A stretch of 64,000 bases of DNA from Flaviramulus basaltis (lineage in GTDB: Bacteria; Bacteroidota; Bacteroidia; Flavobacteriales; Flavobacteriaceae). Shown one piece after another: positions 17,609 through 26,290 of this stretch (within the stretch, counting starts at the first letter, position 1; every line of letters starts with the position of its first letter). The notes beneath the pieces are model-generated. The model saw only the letters and a list, made by a program, of their open reading frames with translations. It searched no databases and was not told the DNA's origin. The stretch is taken from positions 1-64,000 of the forward strand of contig NZ_FPKV01000003.1 of the NCBI RefSeq assembly GCF_900114265.1, given 5' to 3'. Position numbers and translations under genes: made by a program.

Positions 17609-18205
17609 TTAGTTTGAAAAATCGACGTTTACAGGTTTTTCAGCTCCAGCTTCAGCATCGAAATAAGGTTTTTCATCAAAATTTAACATACCAGCAAGTA
17701 TAGAGTTAGGAAATGTATTTACATGAACATTATAAGGTTTTATGGCCTCATTATATCGTGTTCTTGCAGTTTGAATGGTATTTTCTGTGCTGGTTAATTC
17801 GTCTTGTAGTTTTAAAAAGTTTTGATTAGTTTTTAATTCCGGGTAGCGTTCTACAGTTACTAATAATCTTGAAAGCGCACTGCTTAGTCCACCTTGGGCT
17901 TGATTGAATTGTTTTAATTGTTCTGGAGTAATATTAGAAGGGTCAATAGTGGTTTTAGTAGCCTCACTTCTTGCTTTTATAACAGCTTCTAGAGTGCTTT
18001 TTTCAAAATCAGCAGCACCTTTTACAGTATTTACTAAATTACCAATAAGGTCATTTCTTCGTTGGTAAGATGTTTGCACATTTCCCCAAGATTCTTTAAC
18101 ATTTTCATTAAGGTTTACAGCAGTATTATTAAACCCTTTACCCCAAGAGTAAAGTGCAAATGCTATAACTGCAATAATAATTACTGGAATGAGCCATTTT
18201 TTCAT
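17609..18205 (-). CDS. LemA family protein
   Basis: The 198-residue protein has one N-terminal transmembrane helix (about residues 4-22). The LemA helical bundle follows, with the hallmark region SWGNVQTSYQRRNDLIGNLV at about 40-59 and YNEAIKPYNVHVNTFPNSIL near the C-terminal end. Length is typical. It heads the LemA-TPM-TPM cluster. The molecular function is unknown, though LemA proteins are widely conserved inner-membrane proteins. Confidence 0.93.
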   Translation of the reverse strand: MKKWLIPVIIIAVIAFALYSWGKGFNNTAVNLNENVKESWGNVQTSYQRRNDLIGNLVNTVKGAADFEKSTLEAVIKARSEATKTTIDPSNITPEQLKQFNQAQGGLSSALSRLLVTVERYPELKTNQNFLKLQDELTSTENTIQTARTRYNEAIKPYNVHVNTFPNSILAGMLNFDEKPYFDAEAGAEKPVNVDFSN

Positions 18206-18297
18206 GATAGTTAGTTTTAAAGATGTTGTTTTAATTATTGTTTATTAGACACATTATATTTATAAAAGTTACATATTTAGTGACTTTATAAAAAAAA

Positions 18298-18627
18298 CTA
18301 GAGGTGTTCTTTTATTTTAATGAGTTGATTTTTAATGTCCTCAAGCTTACTTACAATTTCAAAATTACTAAGGGCTTGCTTTTTTTCTTCTTTTAAATGA
18401 GTTTTGGCACCTTCAAGAGTAAAACCACGCTCTTTCACAAGATGGTAAATAAATTTAAGATTTTTTATATCTTCTGGTGTAAACTTACGGTTACCTTTAG
18501 CGTTTTTTTTTGGCTTAAGTACATCAAATTCTTTTTCCCAAAAACGAATTAAAGAAGCGTTAACATCAAATGCCTTAGCCACTTCGCCAATGCTGTAATA
18601 ACGTTTTTCAGGTAAATCTATATGCAT
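18298..18627 (-). CDS. MerR-family transcriptional regulator
   Basis: The 109-residue protein starts with the MerR winged helix-turn-helix: RYYSIGEVAKAFDVNASLIR, then FWEKEFDVLKPKKNAKGNRKF. A short coiled-coil tail completes it. No ligand or metal-binding cysteines are present, so the signal is unknown. Its start overlaps the stop of the M23 peptidase gene by one base (TAATG), so the two are translationally coupled. Confidence 0.9.
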   Translation of the reverse strand: MHIDLPEKRYYSIGEVAKAFDVNASLIRFWEKEFDVLKPKKNAKGNRKFTPEDIKNLKFIYHLVKERGFTLEGAKTHLKEEKKQALSNFEIVSKLEDIKNQLIKIKEHL

Positions 18628-19598
18628 TAATCTAATGATTGGTTTTCTAATGAAGCATGCTCCAATAGTTTGTTAAATTCTTCAGCAGTTAAACTACCGT
18701 AATAGAAATTTATAGGATTAATTTTATCACCATCTTTAAATATTTCATAGTGTAAATGAGGTCCTTCAGAACGTCCTGTACTACCCACGAAACCAATTAA
18801 ATCACCACGCTTAACCTTTTGGTTTTTTCTAACATTGTATTTGTACAAATGCGCATATAAACTAGTGTAGCCATAACCATGATCTATTCTTATATGATTA
18901 CCATATCCAGAAGAATTACTATCTGCACGAGCAACAATACCATCACCACTAGCATAAACAGGTGTGCCTCTGGGAGCTGTAAAGTCCATACCCCAATGCA
19001 TTTTTCTAACCTTTGTAAAAGGGTCTGATCGCATACCATAACCAGAAGCCATACGTGTTAAATCTTCATTACTTACGGGTTGAATAGCAGGAATGGCAGC
19101 CAATAATTTTTCTTTTTCTTCAGCAAGTATAGCAATCTCATCTAATGATCTGGATTGTACTACAATTTGTTTTTGTAAAATATCTATACGTTTATTGCTT
19201 TCAATTATTAATTTAGAATTATCGAAACCTTCTAAGTTTTTATATCTATTAATTCCGCCAAATCCAGCTCTACGTTGTTCGTCAGGTATAGGGTTTGCTT
19301 CAAAATAAACACGATAAATGTTATTATCTCTATCAGCTATATTAGATAGTACATTTTCAGCTTGCCCCATCTTTTTATTAAGTAATTCAAACTGTAATTG
19401 AGCGTTTTGTAATTCTCTTTTTAAAGCACGTTCTTTAGGTGATGAAACATATTGACTGGCAACAAAAACGAATATAAAAGCGAAAAAAATAGATGCTAAT
19501 ATAAATATACCTGCATATTTAAATGTAGTACGTTTTTTGCGCTCTATTTTTCTGTAAGATAGTGACTCCGAATCGTAATAATATTTTACTTTACTCAT
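18627..19598 (-). CDS. M23-family peptidase (LytM domain), membrane anchored
   Basis: The 323-residue protein has a basic N-terminus, one transmembrane helix (about 29-49) and a coiled-coil region (about 55-90). A C-terminal LytM domain follows with HWGMDFTAPRGTPVYASGDG and LHYEIFKDGDKINPINF. The metal ligands HxxxD and HxH are intact, so it should be an active peptidoglycan endopeptidase. It is divergent from alaS and coupled to the MerR gene downstream. Confidence 0.93.
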   Translation of the reverse strand: MSKVKYYYDSESLSYRKIERKKRTTFKYAGIFILASIFFAFIFVFVASQYVSSPKERALKRELQNAQLQFELLNKKMGQAENVLSNIADRDNNIYRVYFEANPIPDEQRRAGFGGINRYKNLEGFDNSKLIIESNKRIDILQKQIVVQSRSLDEIAILAEEKEKLLAAIPAIQPVSNEDLTRMASGYGMRSDPFTKVRKMHWGMDFTAPRGTPVYASGDGIVARADSNSSGYGNHIRIDHGYGYTSLYAHLYKYNVRKNQKVKRGDLIGFVGSTGRSEGPHLHYEIFKDGDKINPINFYYGSLTAEEFNKLLEHASLENQSLD

Positions 19599-19612
19599 TT
19601 CCTAATTTATGC

Positions 19613-19620
19613 TATTTTTG
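19613..19620 (+). promoter_or_regulatory. Candidate -7 element of alaS
   Basis: TATTTTTG fits TAnnTTTG on the plus strand, 130 bases upstream of the alaS ATG, giving a fairly long leader of about 120 nt. Confidence 0.4.
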
Positions 19621-19750
19621 CACTTTATGTTAAAAGCAATTTACAATTAATTAAAACCTTGGTTTTAAAGTTTAACTTTAAATAAACGAGTAAATATAAA
19701 AATTGTTTTGCAATTAATATAATTTAACAATCCAGTAACTATTTAAGTTA

Positions 19751-22363
19751 ATGAAGTCACAAGATATTAGATCCCAATTTTTAAGTTTTTTTGAAGAAAA
19801 AAAACACAGTATAGTTCAGTCTGCACCTATGGTTCTTAAAGACGATCCAACCTTAATGTTTGTAAATTCGGGAATGGCGCCTTTTAAAGAATATTTTTTA
19901 GGCAATGCACAGCCAAAAAATAATAGGCTTACAGATTCGCAAAAATGCCTACGTGTTTCAGGTAAACATAACGATTTAGAAGAAGTTGGTTACGACACTT
20001 ATCACCACACGTTATTTGAAATGTTGGGTAACTGGAGTTTTGGAGATTACTTTAAAAAAGAAGCTATAGCTTGGGCTTGGGAATTATTAACGGAGGTTTT
20101 TGGTATTGATAAAGATATCTTGTACGTCACTGTTTTTGAAGGTGATGATGAAGATGGTATACCTATGGATACTGAAGCTTATGATATTTGGAAACAATAC
20201 ATCGCAGAAGACCGTATTTTAAAAGGAAACAAAAAGGATAACTTTTGGGAAATGGGTGACCAAGGACCATGTGGACCATGCAGTGAAATACATGTTGATA
20301 TCCGATCGGCAGAAGAAAAAGCAAAAATTTCAGGTAAAGATTTAGTTAATGAAGATCATCCGCAAGTTGTTGAAATTTGGAACTTAGTTTTCATGCAATA
20401 CAACAGAAAGGCAAATGGAAGTCTTGAAAGTTTACCAAATAAACATATCGATACCGGTATGGGTTTTGAGCGTTTATGCATGGTTTTACAAGGCGTTCAA
20501 TCTAATTACGATACAGATGTTTTTACACCAATTATTAGAGAAATTGAAACCATTACTAATAAAAATTATGGCAAAGATGAAAAGATAGATGTTGCTATTC
20601 GTGTTATTTCAGACCACGTTCGTGCTGTAGCTTTTTCAATAGCTGATGGACAATTACCAAGTAATACAGGTGCAGGTTACGTAATTCGTAGAATATTGCG
20701 TCGAGCTGTGCGTTACGGATTTACATTTTTAGATATAAAAGAACCATTTATTTACAAATTAGTTGATGTTTTAAGTGCAAAAATGGGAGATGCTTTTCCA
20801 GAAATTAAAACTCAAAAACAACTGGTAAAAAATGTAATTAAAGAAGAAGAGCAATCGTTTTTAAGAACTTTAGACCAAGGTTTAATTCTCTTAAATAGAA
20901 TTGTTGAAGAAAATAAAGGTGATACAGTTTTAGGTGAGAAAGCTTTCGAATTATACGATACGTATGGTTTTCCGATAGATTTAACTGCTTTAATTTTATC
21001 TGAAAAAGGCTTAAAGTTAGATGAAAAAGGATTTAATGAGCAACTACAAAAGCAAAAAAATAGATCGCGAGCGGCAAGTGAAATGAGTACAGATGATTGG
21101 ACTATTTTAACTGATGATGCTGAAGAAGAATTTATAGGCTACGACACGCTTGAGGCTAATGTAAAAATAACTCGATATAGAAAAGTAACCTCTAAAAAGG
21201 ATGGTGAAATGTATCAGTTGGTATTCAATTTAACACCTTTTTATCCAGAAGGCGGAGGGCAAGTAGGAGATAAGGGCTATTTAGAAGATACTCACGGTGA
21301 TGTGGTTTATATTTTAGACACTAAAAAAGAGAATAACGTCATTATTCATTTTACTAAAAATTTACCAAAACATATTAATGAAAGTTTTAAAGCTGTTGTT
21401 GATGAAAACCAACGTTATAGAACCGAGTGTAACCATACCGCAACACATTTATTGCATCAAGCTTTAAGAGAAATTTTAGGAACGCATGTAGAACAAAAAG
21501 GAAGTGCTGTTCATTCTAAATATTTACGATTCGATTTTTCACATTTTTCAAAATTATCTCCAGAAGAATTAAGCGACGTAGAGAGTTTTGTAAATGCAAG
21601 AATTGCTGAAAAACTGCCATTAGTTGAAAAACGTAATATACCTAAAGAAGAAGCTATAGCAGAAGGAGCTATGAGTTTGTTTGGTGAAAAATACGGAGAT
21701 AGTGTTCGTGCTATTCGTTTTGGACAATCCATAGAGCTTTGTGGAGGAACACATGTTAATAATACTAGTGATATCTGGCATTTTAAAATAGTATCAGAAG
21801 GAGCTGTTGCTGCAGGAATACGTCGTATTGAAGCGATTACAAATGATGCTGCAAAAGATTTTTATTTTGAAAATAGCCGTGCGTATTCAGAAATGAAAGC
21901 ATTACTTAACAATGCACAAGAACCAGTAAAAGCGCTGCAAAATTTACAAGATGAAAACTCAGATTTAAAAAAGCAGATAGAAACCTTATTAAAAGATAAG
22001 GCTAAAAATATAAAAGGAGAACTTAAAAATGAACTTACAGAAATTAATGGCGTTCAGTTTTTAGCTAAAAAACTAGATTTGGATGCTGGTGGATTAAAAG
22101 ATGTTGCCTTTGAATTGGGAAGTCAGTCGGATAATCTATTCTTGTTATTCGCAACAGAAAATGATGGAAAAGCATTATTATCATGTTACATTTCTAAAGA
22201 ATTAGTTGCCAGTAAAGGTTTAAATGCAGGACAAGTAGTTAGAGAACTTGGTAAGTATATTCAAGGCGGCGGCGGCGGACAACCATTTTTCGCAACTGCA
22301 GGAGGTAAAAACCCAAGTGGAATTAATGAAGCTTTAGAAAAAGCTAAGGATTATTTGAAATAA
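19751..22363 (+). CDS. alaS: Alanyl-tRNA synthetase
   Basis: The 870-residue enzyme shows the class II catalytic start ([21 protein letters not shown]), [13 protein letters not shown] and [13 protein letters not shown]. The editing domain has [16 protein letters not shown], and the second zinc/editing motif is [12 protein letters not shown] coiled-coil and DHHA1 C-terminal domain follow, ending with [15 protein letters not shown]. Length is standard, and all domains for alanylation and for clearing mischarged Ser or Gly are present. Confidence 0.97.
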   Translation: MKSQDIRSQFLSFFEEKKHSIVQSAPMVLKDDPTLMFVNSGMAPFKEYFLGNAQPKNNRLTDSQKCLRVSGKHNDLEEVGYDTYHHTLFEMLGNWSFGDYFKKEAIAWAWELLTEVFGIDKDILYVTVFEGDDEDGIPMDTEAYDIWKQYIAEDRILKGNKKDNFWEMGDQGPCGPCSEIHVDIRSAEEKAKISGKDLVNEDHPQVVEIWNLVFMQYNRKANGSLESLPNKHIDTGMGFERLCMVLQGVQSNYDTDVFTPIIREIETITNKNYGKDEKIDVAIRVISDHVRAVAFSIADGQLPSNTGAGYVIRRILRRAVRYGFTFLDIKEPFIYKLVDVLSAKMGDAFPEIKTQKQLVKNVIKEEEQSFLRTLDQGLILLNRIVEENKGDTVLGEKAFELYDTYGFPIDLTALILSEKGLKLDEKGFNEQLQKQKNRSRAASEMSTDDWTILTDDAEEEFIGYDTLEANVKITRYRKVTSKKDGEMYQLVFNLTPFYPEGGGQVGDKGYLEDTHGDVVYILDTKKENNVIIHFTKNLPKHINESFKAVVDENQRYRTECNHTATHLLHQALREILGTHVEQKGSAVHSKYLRFDFSHFSKLSPEELSDVESFVNARIAEKLPLVEKRNIPKEEAIAEGAMSLFGEKYGDSVRAIRFGQSIELCGGTHVNNTSDIWHFKIVSEGAVAAGIRRIEAITNDAAKDFYFENSRAYSEMKALLNNAQEPVKALQNLQDENSDLKKQIETLLKDKAKNIKGELKNELTEINGVQFLAKKLDLDAGGLKDVAFELGSQSDNLFLLFATENDGKALLSCYISKELVASKGLNAGQVVRELGKYIQGGGGGQPFFATAGGKNPSGINEALEKAKDYLK

Positions 22364-22366
22364 GGT

Positions 22367-22471
22367 TTATTTAATTCCTAAAATTCTATTAAACGTTTTT
22401 AATTCGCATTTATAAAACTTTATAAGCTTTTCTTTTAACGATGTTGATTTAATATTTTTATTGTTTTTCAT
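22367..22471 (-). CDS. Possible 34-residue lysine-rich peptide
   Basis: Between alaS and the GSCFA gene the minus strand has an uninterrupted reading frame from an ATG at 22471, beginning MKNNKNIKSTSLKEKLIKFY and ending RILGIK. It is strongly basic and predicted helical, and its stop lies 3 bases from the alaS stop. No TAnnTTTG element was found upstream, and short open frames are common in AT-rich DNA. I do not recognise it. Confidence 0.25.
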   Translation of the reverse strand: MKNNKNIKSTSLKEKLIKFYKCELKTFNRILGIK

Positions 22472-22533
22472 AATAGTATTAGAATTATATTGATAACAAG
22501 TTAGTAGATTAATATCTAGAAATGTTACAAAAA

Positions 22534-23478
22534 ATGAATTTCAGAACTCAAATACCATTAGAAAAACAGTCTAAAAATCAAATAGACTATAATTCTAATA
22601 TATTATTAATTGGGTCTTGTTTTTCAGATAATATTGGTAAAAAATTAGACTATTTTAAGTTCCAAAATTTTCAAAATCCTTTTGGTATTTTGTTTCATCC
22701 TAAAGCCATTGAAACTTTAATAACTAACACTATTGATAAAAAAGTATATACAGAAAAAGATATCTTTTTTCATAATGAACAATGGCATTGTTTTGATGCG
22801 CATTCAAAATTAAGTAATGATTCAAAAGATGATTTGTTAAGTGAATTGAATTCTCAAATTCAATTAACACATCAGCAAATAAAGAAATCAACACACATTA
22901 TTATTACTTTAGGAACAGCTTGGGTATATCGCTTTAAAGAAACAAATGTAGTTGTTGCAAATTGTCATAAAGTGCCTCAAAAACAATTTGCTAAAGAGTT
23001 GCTTGCTGTTAAGGAAATTGTAGATTCACTTCAAGCTATTATAGATAAAATTAATCAAGTAAATTCTCAAGCATCAATTATTTTTACAGTATCACCCGTT
23101 CGTCACATAAAAGATGGGTTTGTAGAAAATATGCAAAGTAAATCGCATTTAATATCTGCAATTCATCAAGTATTAAATAATAAGTTACTTTATTTTCCAT
23201 CGTATGAAATTATGATGGACGAACTTCGCGATTATCGTTTTTATGCAGAAGATATGATTCATCCCAACCAAACCGCTATAAATTACATTTGGGATAAGTT
23301 TCATGAGGCTTGGATATCTAATACATCTTTTAAAATTATGCAGCGTATTGAAGTTGTGCAAAAAGGATTAATGCACAAGCCATTTAATATTAAAAGTAAG
23401 CAACATCAAATTTTTTTAACTAATCTTAAGGAAAAAAAAAATCAGCTTAAAAAAGAATTTCCACATTTAAAGTTTTAA
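22534..23478 (+). CDS. GSCFA-domain protein (SGNH-hydrolase-like)
   Basis: The protein begins MNFRTQIPLEK and soon shows NILLIGSCFSDNIG, the GSCFA signature that names the family, then NPFGILFHPKAIE, HIIITLGTAWVYR, SPVRHIKDG and a late DMIHPNQTA. The layout resembles SGNH/GDSL esterases, with Ser in GSCFS and His in the final block. The substrate is unknown. I prefer this ATG because an A-rich leader precedes it; an in-frame ATG at 22522 would add four residues. The gene is about 315 codons, typical for the family. Confidence 0.9.
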   Translation: MNFRTQIPLEKQSKNQIDYNSNILLIGSCFSDNIGKKLDYFKFQNFQNPFGILFHPKAIETLITNTIDKKVYTEKDIFFHNEQWHCFDAHSKLSNDSKDDLLSELNSQIQLTHQQIKKSTHIIITLGTAWVYRFKETNVVVANCHKVPQKQFAKELLAVKEIVDSLQAIIDKINQVNSQASIIFTVSPVRHIKDGFVENMQSKSHLISAIHQVLNNKLLYFPSYEIMMDELRDYRFYAEDMIHPNQTAINYIWDKFHEAWISNTSFKIMQRIEVVQKGLMHKPFNIKSKQHQIFLTNLKEKKNQLKKEFPHLKF

Positions 23479-23486
23479 GATACATA

Positions 23487-24656
23487 TTATGATTTCACAT
23501 AATCTTGAGGAGACAATGTAGTTACTTTTTTGAAAGCACTAAAAAAAGGATTATAGGAAGCAAAGCCTGTTTTGTATGCTAAAGACTCTAAAGTGTTAGT
23601 TTTTAAATAGTCTATTTTTATTAAGTTGATGCTATCTTGTATTCTACTCTGCATTCGGTATTCCGAGAAGGAAATATTGGAATGGTATTTAAATAAATAT
23701 ACAATATGGCTTGTTGGTAAACCTAATTTATTTGCAACATCTAAGGCTGATGCTTTTGGGTTTCTAAAAATAAGCCCTTCATTACTTAATTTATCAACTC
23801 CTTGTGTATAACTAAGAATATTAGAATTAATTTTTTCTTGTAATTTTAAATCTTGATAGTTTTTTTGACTGGATGTTTCTAAAACCCAATTATCATTAAT
23901 TGGCTTTTCTATTAGGTTATTTTCTTCTTCAGGCAAATTGAACTTTAAAATTTTCTTATTAAGAATGGGTAATCCATATAAAATTTCTGGGGTAGTTAAA
24001 ATTTTAAAAAAGATAAATAACCAAAATACTAACAAAAACATGGCCATGGATTTTCCCGAAAGACCAACTTGTGTATTTACTTCATTATAAATCGAGACCA
24101 TTAATGTTATACCCATTAACACATTTAAGGTAAACAAATAAATAGTCCAACTTTTAACCAATTTGAAATGCCTGTTATTTATAAGTAAGTCTTTTTTAAA
24201 CCATATGTTTTTACTTAATACTCTGTAAATCAAAGTTAAATAAAAAAGCAAGAATATTACTACTAAACCAAAATTGGTTAATGAACCGTAGTGAAATATG
24301 AAACTTTGAGCTAAATAGGTGTTTGAATTTATTGTATATAGAAAGACTAAGAAAATAACATGTTTTAAATCGGTAATGTTGAATGCTTTACTTTGAAAAA
24401 CAAGGTTTTTATGATATAAATAAAAGCAAGGGGCAATGATTAAATAAAATACAGAAGGAAGTTTTTGATCTGGTGACAAAAGAGTTTGTAAACCTAACCC
24501 AAAGCTACCATGAACTAAAAACCGAAAGGAAACAATGATTATAATTAATAATAAAAAAGCGTTATAAAATGGATTTGATTTATAAGAAGTAATTATTAGC
24601 ACTAAAGTAACCACACCAATAATACCAGTAAATAAAAATAAAAATTGTTCTATCAA
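23487..24656 (-). CDS. AraC-family regulator with seven-transmembrane N-terminal domain
   Basis: The 389-residue protein has about seven hydrophobic helices over residues 1-225, then a cytoplasmic linker. A C-terminal AraC-type double helix-turn-helix (about 285-387) includes ALDVANKLGLPTSHIVYLF and LESLAYKTGFASYNPFFSAF. It is therefore a membrane-bound transcription factor that may sense an envelope or extracellular signal directly. It diverges from the surface-fibre genes, and a 20-bp-period direct repeat lies in the shared upstream region, making those genes its likely targets (inference). Confidence 0.9.
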   Translation of the reverse strand: MIEQFLFLFTGIIGVVTLVLIITSYKSNPFYNAFLLLIIIIVSFRFLVHGSFGLGLQTLLSPDQKLPSVFYLIIAPCFYLYHKNLVFQSKAFNITDLKHVIFLVFLYTINSNTYLAQSFIFHYGSLTNFGLVVIFLLFYLTLIYRVLSKNIWFKKDLLINNRHFKLVKSWTIYLFTLNVLMGITLMVSIYNEVNTQVGLSGKSMAMFLLVFWLFIFFKILTTPEILYGLPILNKKILKFNLPEEENNLIEKPINDNWVLETSSQKNYQDLKLQEKINSNILSYTQGVDKLSNEGLIFRNPKASALDVANKLGLPTSHIVYLFKYHSNISFSEYRMQSRIQDSINLIKIDYLKTNTLESLAYKTGFASYNPFFSAFKKVTTLSPQDYVKS

Positions 24657-24844
24657 TTAAAAGAGGGGTTTATTATACAATAATAATGAATTAAGGTGGT
24701 TTTTCTTTTTTGAAAATTGCCAAATAGAGAGGTTTTGTTGTATACAGTTGATACACAGATACAAGATTGAAAATTTATTTTTAATCTGATTTGATAGAAA
24801 ACAAAACTTAATAATAAAGATTTGGTCAGGTTCTTACTTTTTTT

Positions 24845-24873
24845 CTTACTGATATCATAAAATACTTACTGAT
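24845..24873 (+). promoter_or_regulatory. Candidate AraC-type operator, copy A
   Basis: The 9-mer CTTACTGAT occurs at 24845-24853 and 24865-24873, so the half-sites are direct repeats with a 20-bp period, two helical turns, as bound by AraC-family proteins. The second half-site ends 57 bases before the TACGTTTG box. A close copy of the whole arrangement occurs at 34143. Confidence 0.6.
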
Positions 24874-24930
24874 ATGATTAAAAAATCGATGAAACGTTTA
24901 TTTTATTCGGTTAAATGCATTTTTTATTCT

Positions 24931-24938
24931 TACGTTTG
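24931..24938 (+). promoter_or_regulatory. Candidate -7 element of the surface-fibre genes
   Basis: TACGTTTG fits TAnnTTTG. It lies 64 bases upstream of the first gene and 66 bases after the start of the second operator half-site. Confidence 0.5.
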
Positions 24939-25002
24939 TCTCGAAGATAAAAAATAGCATAAAGTATATATTAATAAGAGCCCTAACTAATCAACCCAAT
25001 TC

Positions 25003-25506
25003 ATGAGACTATTCCTATTAATAAGTTTTTGTTGCATTTTTCAGCAACAAGTTTTATCACAATCAAATTCAATTATAAGATCGACAACAGGGGTTTCTGG
25101 AGGTTCAATTCAAGTTTTAGAAGGAGATAAAACATTTCTTATTCAACAAAGTGTGGGACAGCCAAGTGCTATTGGTACATATAAAAACAGTCAATACATT
25201 TTGCGACAAGGATTTATTCAACCAAATGTTTTAGCTAAAATTATAGATAAAAATGTACCGCTAGATCTTAAATTAAGTATTTACCCAAATCCATTTGATA
25301 AACAAATTTCATTAGTTTTTAATGAAGAAATTAGAAGTAAAATTAACATAACAGTATTTGATGTTTCTGGACGTTTAATAGTTACAAAAGCCTATCAACC
25401 ATATCAACACCTAGATGTTAAATTAGAGAATTTACCTTCTGGAAGCTACCTTTTAAAAGTTGTTGCAAACCAAAAACAGTTTATAACCAAGATTCTGAAA
25501 AAGTAA
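25003..25506 (+). CDS. Small secreted protein with T9SS type A sorting domain
   Basis: The 167-residue protein has a signal peptide (about residues 1-20, ending VLSQ) and a short repeat-like central part with GVSGGSIQVLEGDKTFLIQQ and LRQGFIQPN. The C-terminal T9SS domain spans about 90-167, with YPNPF (94-98), FDVSGRLIVTKAY, LPSGSYLLKVV and a final KILKK. That domain sends proteins through the type IX machinery to the cell surface. It is first in a same-strand run of four envelope genes. Its own role is unknown. Confidence 0.88.
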   Translation: MRLFLLISFCCIFQQQVLSQSNSIIRSTTGVSGGSIQVLEGDKTFLIQQSVGQPSAIGTYKNSQYILRQGFIQPNVLAKIIDKNVPLDLKLSIYPNPFDKQISLVFNEEIRSKINITVFDVSGRLIVTKAYQPYQHLDVKLENLPSGSYLLKVVANQKQFITKILKK

Positions 25507-25559
25507 AACGTGTTTTAAAATTTAATGCAACCCTATTTAACCTATAAACCAACCCAAAA

Positions 25560-26198
25560 ATGAATGCCAAGAAATTTATCCAATTATTATTGTTCTTTAT
25601 TATAACTACTGTAACAACAGCACAACAATTATATCTGGAAACCGGAAAAACATCATCATCATTTGATTATAGCAATTCCCAAGGAGTAGGACTAGACAAT
25701 TTACAAGCAAGTACTCATAGTTTTATGACCATGGGTTATAGAACTAAGTTTTTTGTTGAAAAATTAAAAACGTCTTTTGGTATTGGTTACTTCGGGTATG
25801 GGGCAATTGGAAGTGATGATACTTTGGAAGGTATCTTAGATTGGGATGCTAATTATTTAGAATTAAATGCAGGTTTAGACTATAGTTTATTTGCCATCAA
25901 TAAAATAGAGTTTTATATAAAAGGAATGGTTTCAACTGGATTTTTAATTCAAGGAACCCAGAGCTTAAATAATGAAATTATGAACCTTAAAAATATTGAC
26001 GATTTCGATAAAGCTATGTTAAGCTTTAAAGCAGGAGTTGGTTTCTTATATCCAGTTTCAAACGATTTATCATTTTATGTACAATACTTATTTGGTAAAA
26101 GTTTAAATCAAGCAGGTAACCGAGATAACGAATCTTTAAGGATTGAAAGCCATAATATTAGTTTTGGTGTGTTAATAGATCTGTTTAAAAACGGATAA
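25560..26198 (+). CDS. Outer-membrane beta-barrel protein, small
   Basis: The 212-residue protein has a signal peptide ending TTAQQ. Its amphipathic strands are separated by short turns, for example SFGIGYFGYGAIGSD, LELNAGLDYSLFAI and LSFYVQYLFGKSLN, and it ends with an aromatic-rich strand NISFGVLIDLF. This resembles an 8- to 10-stranded barrel. It lies between the T9SS-sorted protein and the giant fibre gene, so it might anchor or export a partner (inference). No specific family is recognised. Confidence 0.75.
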   Translation: MNAKKFIQLLLFFIITTVTTAQQLYLETGKTSSSFDYSNSQGVGLDNLQASTHSFMTMGYRTKFFVEKLKTSFGIGYFGYGAIGSDDTLEGILDWDANYLELNAGLDYSLFAINKIEFYIKGMVSTGFLIQGTQSLNNEIMNLKNIDDFDKAMLSFKAGVGFLYPVSNDLSFYVQYLFGKSLNQAGNRDNESLRIESHNISFGVLIDLFKNG

Positions 26199-26290
26199 TC
26201 ATTTTCATATAATCACTTATAAAATAACAGTATCAACTAACAGATTAATCCCAAATATTTAAAAAATAATTACTTAACCTCATTAATGTT

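Larger units (their letters stand above)
24657..25002. other. Divergent control region of the surface-fibre locus
   Basis: This 346-base AT-rich gap holds no credible ORF. It contains the paired half-sites at 24845-24873, an extra CTTACT at 24833, and a promoter-like box at 24931. I saw no stem-loop terminator. Confidence 0.7.
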
